Assembly: GCA_030152605.1 (NCBI GenBank)
Contig: JASLJB010000358.1
Coordinates: 1-6,316, forward strand
DNA length: 6,316 nucleotides
Direction of reading: 5' to 3'
From: Acinetobacter sp.
GTDB taxonomy: Bacteria > Pseudomonadota > Gammaproteobacteria > Pseudomonadales > Moraxellaceae
The first letter of the stretch is position 1. Each line of letters opens with the position of its first letter. The notes below the pieces were generated by a model, which saw only the letters and a list, made by a program, of their open reading frames with translations, ran no database searches and was not told the DNA's origin. The position numbers and the translations under genes were made by a program. This document shows, piece by piece, positions 1 through 5,017 of the stretch.

Positions 1-4
1 ATAA

Positions 5-13
5 TGCTAAAAT
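5..13 (+). promoter_or_regulatory. possible extended -10 element upstream of ffh
   Basis: TG-C-TAAAAT matches an extended -10 (TGnTATAAT-like) with one mismatch in the hexamer. Any -35 box would lie mostly outside the window. If used, it would give ffh a leader of roughly 165 nt. No better promoter was found between here and the ffh start, although the stretch is AT-rich, so the assignment is weak and the element could serve something else. Confidence 0.25.
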
Positions 14-183
14 GGTGTAAACCAAGGGAAGGCTAATCATGTCAAACCTTTTTCTGGGTGTCTAAAATTCATGTGTTGAGATATAAATTCCATGTGAACT
101 CAAGTATCCTATAGCATCTTATGCAGAAATTTTCTATTTTATTAAGAATATTTTGCAACTAGCCATTTTAAGCGGATTTTGTA

Positions 184-1593
184 ATGTTTGATACCTTAAC
201 AGAACGCCTCACGCAGAGTTTAAGAAATGTTACTGGCTCAGGGCAACTCACCGAAGATAATATTAAAGATACGCTACGTGAAGTGCGTATGGCCTTGCTT
301 GAAGCCGATGTTGCCTTACCTGTCACTCGTGAATTTATCGCGAAAGTTAAGGAAGAGGCATTAGGCCAAGAAGTGATGAGCCAGCTCTCACCGGGTCAAG
401 CTTTCGTCAAAATTGTCTATGACGAACTGACCAAGATGATGGGCGAAGCCAACGAAAGTCTAGACCTCGCGGCTAAACCGCCGGTGGTGATCTTGTTGGC
501 GGGTTTGCAAGGGGCGGGTAAAACCACCACCGCGGCCAAATTATCGCGTTTCCTTAAAGAGCGCCAAAAGAAAAAAGTCATGACCGTATCTGCCGACGTT
601 TACCGTCCGGCGGCGATTAAACAGTTAGAGACTGTTTCAAATGAAGTTGGCGCGGAGTTTATCCCATCTGACGCCAGCGAGAAACCGATTGACATCGTCA
701 ATCGTGCAATTGAACAAGCCAAGATCAAGTTTGCCGATGTATTGATCGTCGATACCGCCGGTCGTCTGCACATTGACGAAGAGATGATGGGGGAAATCAA
801 AGCCCTGCATGCTGCGGTCAATCCGACGGAAACCCTATTCGTGGTGGATGCCATGACCGGTCAGGATGCGGCCAATACTGCCAAAGCCTTTAACGATGCC
901 TTGCCATTGACCGGTGTGATCCTGACCAAAACCGATGGTGATGCACGCGGTGGTGCAGCGTTATCGGTACGCGCGATCACCGGCAAACCGATTAAATTCT
1001 TGGGGATGGGCGAGAAACTTGATGCCCTAGAGCCATTCCATCCTGAACGTGTGGCACAGCGTATCTTGGGCATGGGTGACGTACTTTCTTTGGTCGAAGA
1101 AGTTGAACGTAAGATCGACAAAGAAAAAGCCGAGAAAATGGCGAAAAAACTGCAAAAAGGCGGCAGCTTCAACTTTGAAGATATGCTGATGCAGTTTGAT
1201 CAAATGAACAAGATGGGCGGCATGATGGGTTTCCTCGACAAGCTGCCGGGTATGAGCAACACCGGTATTCAGCAGGCGATTGAACAGGCCAACCCTGAGA
1301 AGCAAGTCAAAAAGATGGAAGCCATCATCCAGTCGATGACCATCAAAGAACGTCGTAATCCAGACCTGATGAACCCAAGCCGTAAAAAACGGATTGCTGC
1401 GGGTTGTGGTATGGATGTGGCTGAAGTCAATAAACTGATCAAGCAACACAGCCAAATGGCCAAGATGATGAAGAAATTTGCCAATCCATCCGGTATGGCA
1501 AAAATGATGCGTTCTCTCGGTGGCATGAGCAAACAGTTTGGCGGTGGCGGCGGTGGTATGGGCCCATTATTTGGCGGCAACGACAAAAAATAA
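184..1593 (+). CDS. ffh: signal recognition particle GTPase Ffh (SRP54)
   Basis: Protein component of the bacterial signal recognition particle. With 4.5S RNA it binds signal sequences of nascent membrane proteins and delivers ribosomes to the receptor FtsY at the inner membrane, using GTP. The 469-residue product has the full family layout: N-terminal helical bundle (about 1-90), then a GTPase domain with P-loop GLQGAGKTTT (107-116), DVYRPAA (138-144), DTAGR (190-194), TKTDGD (248-253) and GMGEK (274-278). The C-terminal M domain (about 300-450) is methionine-rich and carries the RNA-binding segment near 398-410 (SRKKRIAAGCG; the family more often has GSG). The tail is Gly-rich (453-459). 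Length is normal for gammaproteobacteria. The start follows a weak AAGCGGA (170-176). The gene stands alone on its strand and ends at a strong terminator. Function is certain from motifs. Confidence 0.98.
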   Translation: MFDTLTERLTQSLRNVTGSGQLTEDNIKDTLREVRMALLEADVALPVTREFIAKVKEEALGQEVMSQLSPGQAFVKIVYDELTKMMGEANESLDLAAKPPVVILLAGLQGAGKTTTAAKLSRFLKERQKKKVMTVSADVYRPAAIKQLETVSNEVGAEFIPSDASEKPIDIVNRAIEQAKIKFADVLIVDTAGRLHIDEEMMGEIKALHAAVNPTETLFVVDAMTGQDAANTAKAFNDALPLTGVILTKTDGDARGGAALSVRAITGKPIKFLGMGEKLDALEPFHPERVAQRILGMGDVLSLVEEVERKIDKEKAEKMAKKLQKGGSFNFEDMLMQFDQMNKMGGMMGFLDKLPGMSNTGIQQAIEQANPEKQVKKMEAIIQSMTIKERRNPDLMNPSRKKRIAAGCGMDVAEVNKLIKQHSQMAKMMKKFANPSGMAKMMRSLGGMSKQFGGGGGGMGPLFGGNDKK

Positions 1594-1596
1594 GCC

Positions 1597-1633
1597 CTGA
1601 TCGGAACTCGGTTTTTGCACCTTGATCGATCAG
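1597..1633. repeat. 7-bp inverted repeat before the terminator
   Basis: CTGATCG (1597-1603) pairs with CGATCAG (1627-1633) across a 23-nt loop. The right arm is part of the 10-bp palindrome TGATCGATCA (1623-1632). It sits just after the ffh stop and could form a 3'-end hairpin ahead of the terminator. A role is inferred only; a short match like this may be chance. Confidence 0.3.
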
Positions 1634-1637
1634 CCTA

Positions 1638-1675
1638 GCAAAAAAATACCAGTCTCATGACTGGTATTTTTTTGC
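1638..1675. terminator. bidirectional Rho-independent terminator between ffh and coaX
   Basis: A perfect 17-bp stem (1638-1654 paired with 1659-1675) closes on a TCAT loop. The core ACCAGTC/GACTGGT is flanked by seven A on the left and seven T on the right, so both transcripts end in a U tract. The position between two convergent genes (ffh and coaX) fits a shared terminator serving both strands. Confidence 0.93.
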
Positions 1676-1709
1676 GCTGGATTGAGGGTAGCCGTTTTCG
1701 CTGATTGCC

Positions 1710-2438
1710 TTAACCGCGCTGTGCCACATAATGCTGCAAGCCTTTAAGCAACAGGTCATTTTCAATCTGCGGTTCAAAGCGTTGTAGGAACTTGGCAAAC
1801 AGTTCGGCGTCGCCACCCGTGAGGATCAGTTGTCGCGGTTGTTGCTCAAGTACTTTTTCGATGGTGCTGAGCAAGCCTAAAAAGATCCCATGATGTACGG
1901 CATCGATGGTGTTACGTCCCGGACTGAGTTCATCAAAGGCCACATCGGGGATGCGGATGCCTTTGGTGTTTTGGATCAGTGAGTCCCGTTGTAGATATAG
2001 GTTCGGCAAGATATAGCCGCCGAGATGCTGTAAGCCTGCGGTCAGGTCGATGGTCAGCGCGGTGCCACAACTGACAATACATAGGTCCTGATCGGCATTG
2101 GCCACGCCCAAGACCTGCAACCAACGGTCGATCCCAAGCAGTTCAGTTTGGTCATAGCCGCAGATCAGACCGGCATATTCCGCATGTACTTTGGCAAAAC
2201 TGACGGGAATCTCAAGCAGATTGAGGATCTTTTTGATCCGGGTATTGCTCTTGGGATCTTGGACCGAGGAAATCCCGACATTGTCGATATTCAGGCTTTT
2301 AAAATGTTGAATCAGACCAAGCAATAAGTCCGCAGGTGACTGCAAATGCAACTCTGCCACATGCTCCACGATGGTCTGGTCTTCAGTAATCCAATATTTA
2401 AGTCGGGTGTTACCGATATCGAGCCAAAGCTTTCTCAT
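1710..2438 (-). CDS. coaX: type III pantothenate kinase CoaX
   Basis: Catalyses ATP-dependent phosphorylation of pantothenate, the first step of coenzyme A synthesis, in the cytoplasm. The 242-residue product belongs to the acetate/sugar kinase-Hsp70-actin fold. It has the N-terminal phosphate-binding motif DIGNTRLK (7-14), GIDRW (102-106) with the presumed catalytic Asp104, SCGTALT (123-129), GGYILP (140-145) and TGG (207-209). Type III enzymes are known to need a monovalent cation and to resist CoA feedback. Two positions differ from the textbook patterns: Ser-Cys-GTA where many members have Asp-x-GTA, and Pro-Asn after GGYIL where Pro-Gly is common. The start ATG overlaps the birA stop (ATGA) and has a weak AGGTG (2446-2450 on the plus strand) 7 nt upstream, so expression is probably coupled to birA. 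Historically related to Bordetella Baf. Confidence 0.95.
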   Translation of the reverse strand: MRKLWLDIGNTRLKYWITEDQTIVEHVAELHLQSPADLLLGLIQHFKSLNIDNVGISSVQDPKSNTRIKKILNLLEIPVSFAKVHAEYAGLICGYDQTELLGIDRWLQVLGVANADQDLCIVSCGTALTIDLTAGLQHLGGYILPNLYLQRDSLIQNTKGIRIPDVAFDELSPGRNTIDAVHHGIFLGLLSTIEKVLEQQPRQLILTGGDAELFAKFLQRFEPQIENDLLLKGLQHYVAQRG

Positions 2439-3277
2439 GATGTTGCACCTGAATCTTGATCTGTTTGTGCCTCAGCGTGATTTGCCTGCAAACGTAAACG
2501 GCCTTGGTAATAGGCCTGCACACCATGTTCATCGGCGATGTTGACACTGCCATCATCACAGATGCCTTTAAATACACCGTGAATGGTTTGGTGAATCTGT
2601 TCAAACTCTACCGCTTGATCCATGAATGCCGCATAGTGATTGAAGCGTCCCGCCAAGTTATAACTGCCATGATCAAACCAACGTCCCGCTTGTTGGATCG
2701 CGAGATAGAGTTGACTGATCAGTTCAATACGATCAAATCGCTCCAGTCCCAATTGGCTTAACGACGTGGCAGGTTGATCGATCTGTTGCTGACTGATTTG
2801 TGCTGCGGAGAAGGGCATCAGATTGATGCCGACACCCACGATTGCTTGGCGTGTATTTAGGGGTTCAACCAAGATACCGCCCCATTTTCCTTGGGCACTA
2901 TATAAGTCATTCGGCCATTTGATCTGGAGCTGGTTGAGCGGTTTTAATGCTGCTATCTGTAAGATATTTAAAGCAACTTCCAAAGCCAAGCGCCCATCGA
3001 GGGCTGTTTTGGTTTCGACCAGTGTGCTTAAATAAATGTTGCCCGCAGGCGAGGCCCAGTGTCTTTGGCGTTGACCTCGGCCTTGGGTTTGCGTTTCACT
3101 ACACACCAAAATCGAGTCGATACCGCGCTGAGCCAGTTCACGCACATCATCGTTGGTCGAGGTGGTGGACTGCTTGAGCAACAAGACCTGTGGAATGTGT
3201 TGTGCCTGGTTTTGTGTGGCTTGATTTTGTGTGGCTTGAGTCAAAAGTGCTCTGAGCTGACGTGTTTCTACATCCAT
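2435..3277 (-). CDS. birA: biotin--[acetyl-CoA-carboxylase] ligase, lacking the HTH domain
   Basis: Activates biotin with ATP to biotinyl-5'-AMP and transfers it to a lysine of the AccB biotin carrier domain for fatty acid synthesis. The 280-residue product shows TSTND (39-43), the biotin/adenylate loop QGRGQRQRHW (65-74), KWPND (120-124, catalytic Lys120), KWGGILVE (131-138), GVGIN (148-152) and a C-terminal SH3-like domain (about 215-265). Only about 35 residues precede TSTND, too few for the winged helix of E. coli BirA. This is therefore a monofunctional (class I) ligase that should not repress biotin genes. The loop has Gln where E. coli has Arg118. The N terminus contains two QATQN repeats. 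The start is the first ATG after an in-frame TAA ten codons upstream; no clear Shine-Dalgarno is seen. The gene overlaps coaX by 4 bases. The tail after about 265 is polar and unconserved-looking. Confidence 0.94.
   Translation of the reverse strand: MDVETRQLRALLTQATQNQATQNQAQHIPQVLLLKQSTTSTNDDVRELAQRGIDSILVCSETQTQGRGQRQRHWASPAGNIYLSTLVETKTALDGRLALEVALNILQIAALKPLNQLQIKWPNDLYSAQGKWGGILVEPLNTRQAIVGVGINLMPFSAAQISQQQIDQPATSLSQLGLERFDRIELISQLYLAIQQAGRWFDHGSYNLAGRFNHYAAFMDQAVEFEQIHQTIHGVFKGICDDGSVNIADEHGVQAYYQGRLRLQANHAEAQTDQDSGATS
3210..3239. repeat. perfect 15-bp tandem duplication inside birA
   Basis: The 15-base unit TTTTGTGTGGCTTGA occurs twice back to back (3210-3224 and 3225-3239) with no mismatch. 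On the minus strand it encodes two consecutive QATQN pentapeptides near residues 15-24 of the biotin ligase, upstream of the catalytic domain. Because the unit is a multiple of three, gain or loss of a copy would keep the reading frame. Confidence 0.95.
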
Positions 3278-3289
3278 GTTGAATCTGAA

Positions 3290-3297
3290 AAGGTGGA
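3290..3297 (+). promoter_or_regulatory. ribosome binding site of the TauE/SafE gene
   Basis: AAGGTGGA lies 9 nt before the ATG at 3307 and is the best Shine-Dalgarno match near any start in the window. It fixes the start of the permease and occupies the 29-bp gap separating it from the divergent birA start. Confidence 0.7.
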
Positions 3298-3306
3298 AGA
3301 ATAGTT

Positions 3307-4119
3307 ATGGAGTTAATCACATATTTAGGGATTGGTGCAATCGCTGGATTCGCTGCAGGACTGTTTGGCGTCGGGGGCGGACTGATCATCGTACCGATTT
3401 TATATGTGGTGTTTAGCCAACTGAATTACGATCCCGCTGTGATCATGCATTTGGCACTCGGTACCTCCTTGGCCACGATCATGGTGACCTCGATCAGTTC
3501 GGTGTCCGCGCATCATAAAAAGGGTGGGGTGCTGTGGAGCGTGGTCAAAAACTTAAGTCCGGGGTTGATCTTGGGTTCTTTTTTTGGGGCATGGGTGGCA
3601 GGGCTACTGGCTGGTGCACAGCTACAACTGATCATCGGCGCGTTTGCACTGTGGGTGGCCTATGGCATGCTCAAGGGCGCCAAGGTGCAGGTCGATGAAT
3701 CGAAACAACTGCCTTCGACCCAAGTGCAATGGCTGGCTGGCACCGGCATCGGTGTGGCCTCAGCAATCTTTGGCATTGGTGGCGGCAGCCTGACGGTGCC
3801 ATTTTTAAATAAGAATGGTGTGGTGATGCAAAAGGCGGTGGGGACCTCTGCGGCGTGTGGTTTTCCGATCGCCTTGGCCGGTGCCTTGGGCTTTATGGCA
3901 TTTGGCGCTCAGACCACGGCAGATATCCCGAACGCGATCGGCTATGTGCATGTCTATGCTTTTTTCGGCATTAGTGTCATGAGCTTTATCACAGCCAAGC
4001 TCGGTGCACGTGTGGCACATGCGCTCTCTCCAGCAATGCTGAAACGTTGTTTTGCGGTACTGCTGCTCTCGATCGGTAGCTACTTTATTCTGCAAGCACT
4101 GCTGACGGGTGCCATATAA
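3307..4119 (+). CDS. TauE/SafE (TSUP) family inner-membrane permease
   Basis: Predicted polytopic inner-membrane protein of 270 residues, the usual size for TSUP carriers (often annotated as sulfite exporter TauE/SafE or DUF81). Family members move sulfur-containing or organic anions; the substrate here cannot be read from sequence. The internal duplication typical of the family is clear: GLFGVGGGLIIVPIL (18-32) is repeated as AIFGIGGGSLTVPFL (153-167), and HLALGTSLATI (48-58) corresponds to KAVGTSAACGF (176-186). I count about seven or eight hydrophobic segments, including roughly 5-35, 45-65, 86-102, 105-122, 142-166, 183-200, 213-231 and 247-266. The start has a good Shine-Dalgarno. It diverges from birA and has no sulfur genes nearby, so context gives no clue to its cargo. 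No convincing terminator follows, so read-through toward the GntR gene is possible. Confidence 0.93.
   Translation: MELITYLGIGAIAGFAAGLFGVGGGLIIVPILYVVFSQLNYDPAVIMHLALGTSLATIMVTSISSVSAHHKKGGVLWSVVKNLSPGLILGSFFGAWVAGLLAGAQLQLIIGAFALWVAYGMLKGAKVQVDESKQLPSTQVQWLAGTGIGVASAIFGIGGGSLTVPFLNKNGVVMQKAVGTSAACGFPIALAGALGFMAFGAQTTADIPNAIGYVHVYAFFGISVMSFITAKLGARVAHALSPAMLKRCFAVLLLSIGSYFILQALLTGAI
3312..3340 (-). promoter_or_regulatory. possible birA promoter inside the start of the permease gene
   Basis: Read on the minus strand, TTGCAC (3335-3340) is followed after 17 bases by ATTAAC (3312-3317), or after 18 by TTAACT. The -35 match is fair and the -10 match poor. The 29-bp gap between the divergent genes cannot hold a complete promoter, so the birA promoter must lie within the permease coding sequence; this is the best candidate seen. 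Confidence 0.2.
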
Positions 4120-4181
4120 GGTCGCTGGCATGTCTGGCGTGTAATCAGTCAAAGCAAACTTAAACTAAAAATGATAAGCGA

Positions 4182-4210
4182 CTGAAATTGACTTAAAATC
4201 GGGTTATATT
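4182..4210 (+). promoter_or_regulatory. predicted sigma70 promoter for the gntR-smc unit
   Basis: CTGAAA (4182-4187, 4 of 6 matches to TTGACA) and TATATT (4205-4210, 5 of 6 to TATAAT) are separated by an ideal 17-bp spacer. The predicted transcription start is near 4217, giving a leader of about 95 nt before the GntR start. It is the strongest promoter match in the 192-bp gap, and its -10 box touches a perfect palindrome. Confidence 0.5.
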
Positions 4211-4220
4211 GTCAGACAAT
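4208..4220. promoter_or_regulatory. predicted GntR/FadR-type operator
   Basis: ATTGTC-A-GACAAT is a perfect 13-bp palindrome with a central A. It contains TTGT-CAG-ACAA, an exact fit to the TNGTNNNACNA pattern known for operators of the FadR subfamily of GntR regulators. It overlaps the last bases of the -10 box and the predicted start site, where a bound dimer would block polymerase. The gene immediately downstream encodes a FadR-subfamily GntR protein, so autorepression is the natural inference. Confidence 0.65.
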
Positions 4221-4230
4221 GACATAGTCA
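4220..4230. repeat. second palindrome abutting the operator
   Basis: TGAC-ATA-GTCA is an 11-bp perfect inverted repeat that shares its first base with the end of the preceding operator palindrome. It lies just downstream of the predicted transcription start. It could be a second half of a compound operator or a site for a different protein; it does not match TNGTNNNACNA. Confidence 0.4.
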
Positions 4231-4235
4231 AGTGA

Positions 4236-4273
4236 GGTCTTCATCAGTTAAAAAAGAACAGATGATGAAGACC
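4236..4273 (+). repeat. 11-bp perfect inverted repeat in the gntR leader
   Basis: GGTCTTCATCA (4236-4246) is exactly complementary to TGATGAAGACC (4263-4273), with an A-rich 16-nt loop. In RNA this forms an 11-bp stem-loop wholly inside the predicted 5' leader, ending 38 nt before the gntR start. No U tract follows the stem, so it is not a standard terminator. It may be a leader structure affecting stability or translation, or a DNA-level binding site. Confidence 0.6.
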
Positions 4274-4311
4274 ATCCCGTTTATACAAATAATAAGTAAG
4301 TCAGGATATTT

Positions 4312-5007
4312 ATGCACTTGGAACAACAAGAAAGTTTATCCGAACAAATTGCCAAGCATATCTGCGAGCAGATTATCAGTGGCGAATTGGTCGAGGGTGA
4401 GCGAATTCAAGAATTACGCATTGCCAAAGAGTTGGATGTCAGTCGTGGCTCCGTTCGTGAAGCGCTGTTGCTGCTTGAGCGTACCCATTTGATTCAGATT
4501 TTTCCGCGCCGTGGTGCCATCGTGGCTGAAATGTCTGCGCAACAAGTCCGCGCTTTATTCGATACCAGTAGCATGGTGTTGGGCTATTTTGTGCAACGCA
4601 TCAGTGAGACCTGGCGCAGTCATGAGGCCGAAAGCCTGCAACAGTTGTTTAATCAGCTGACAGAGTGGGTCAAACAAGGCCAGACTGAAAAATTTTATGA
4701 TGCTATTTTTCAGTACCTCGCGATGCAGCATGATATGGTATCCAATCTGTATTTGATGAAGTTTTATAAAGAATTATTGCCCTCGATACGACGCAGTTAT
4801 TTTTTAACCTTAAATACCTCGCGACGTGAGCTACAAGAGTCCTTGGATCTATTTAAATTGGTGATTGATGCTATTTTGATCCGTAAATCACAACAAGCGA
4901 CTTTATTTATGGAAGATTTTTGTCGACACTTACGGAATCTTGTGTTGGAATCCCTGACCCGAATGAAACAGATTGAATTAGCCTGGGCGCGTAGATCGCG
5001 CCGGTAA
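4312..5007 (+). CDS. GntR family regulator, FadR subfamily (FCD-like ligand domain)
   Basis: Cytoplasmic DNA-binding transcription factor of 231 residues, normal for the FadR subfamily. The N-terminal winged helix (about 8-72) contains QIAKHICEQIISGEL, the region RIAKELDVSRGSVREALLLLE (36-56, recognition helix near 45-53) and the wing FPRRGAIV (64-71). The all-helical C-terminal domain (about 76-220) resembles FCD, but its metal-ligand positions are mostly lost. The usual D-x-x-F-H reads DAIFQ (130-134), the second His position appears to be Phe181, and only Asp130 and His206 remain. The effector is therefore unlikely to be bound through the common metal site and cannot be named. The start has AGGA (4303-4306) 5 nt upstream. 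A perfect TNGTNNNACNA palindrome in its own promoter suggests autoregulation. smc follows after 10 bp, so the two are probably cotranscribed. Confidence 0.92.
   Translation: MHLEQQESLSEQIAKHICEQIISGELVEGERIQELRIAKELDVSRGSVREALLLLERTHLIQIFPRRGAIVAEMSAQQVRALFDTSSMVLGYFVQRISETWRSHEAESLQQLFNQLTEWVKQGQTEKFYDAIFQYLAMQHDMVSNLYLMKFYKELLPSIRRSYFLTLNTSRRELQESLDLFKLVIDAILIRKSQQATLFMEDFCRHLRNLVLESLTRMKQIELAWARRSRR
4986..5002 (+). repeat. GC-only hairpin at the end of gntR
   Basis: GGCGCG (4986-4991) pairs with CGCGCC (4997-5002) around a TAGAT loop. It lies in the last codons of the GntR gene, two bases before its stop codon and 15 nt before the smc start. There is no T tract, so it is not a terminator. 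It could modulate the gntR/smc ratio by pausing or by affecting RNA decay; this is speculative. Confidence 0.35.
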
Positions 5008-5017
5008 CTAGGACATT

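Noticed and set aside
1..183. 4.5S RNA or another small RNA gene beside ffh
   Set aside because: No GC-rich long hairpin with a GNAR-type tetraloop and no terminator in this AT-rich stretch.
1027..1455. 142-residue open frame antisense to ffh, plus shorter ones at 600-854, 861-1172 and 1269-1586
   Set aside because: All lie opposite the conserved ffh frame, show no recognisable domain, and mirror Met- and Lys-rich codons of the M domain.
2504..3304. Plus-strand open frames opposite birA (2504-2761, 2823-3035, 2947-3177, 3059-3304)
   Set aside because: They are shadows of the biotin ligase, whose motifs KWPND, GRG and GVGIN are unmistakable on the minus strand.
4145..4185. TCAGTC...GACTGA as a terminator for the TauE/SafE gene
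   Set aside because: The 6-bp stem with a 29-nt loop and no U tract is too weak for a Rho-independent terminator.
4188..4209. TTGACT as the -35 box paired with TTATAT
   Set aside because: The spacer would be only 10 bp. CTGAAA with TATATT at 17 bp is more plausible despite the weaker -35.
4232..4492. 86-residue GTG-start frame overlapping the gntR leader and the 5' end of gntR
   Set aside because: It is out of frame with the convincing winged-helix gene, lacks a Shine-Dalgarno at the GTG, and its C-terminal half is a frameshifted reading of gntR. A leader peptide cannot be excluded but has no support.
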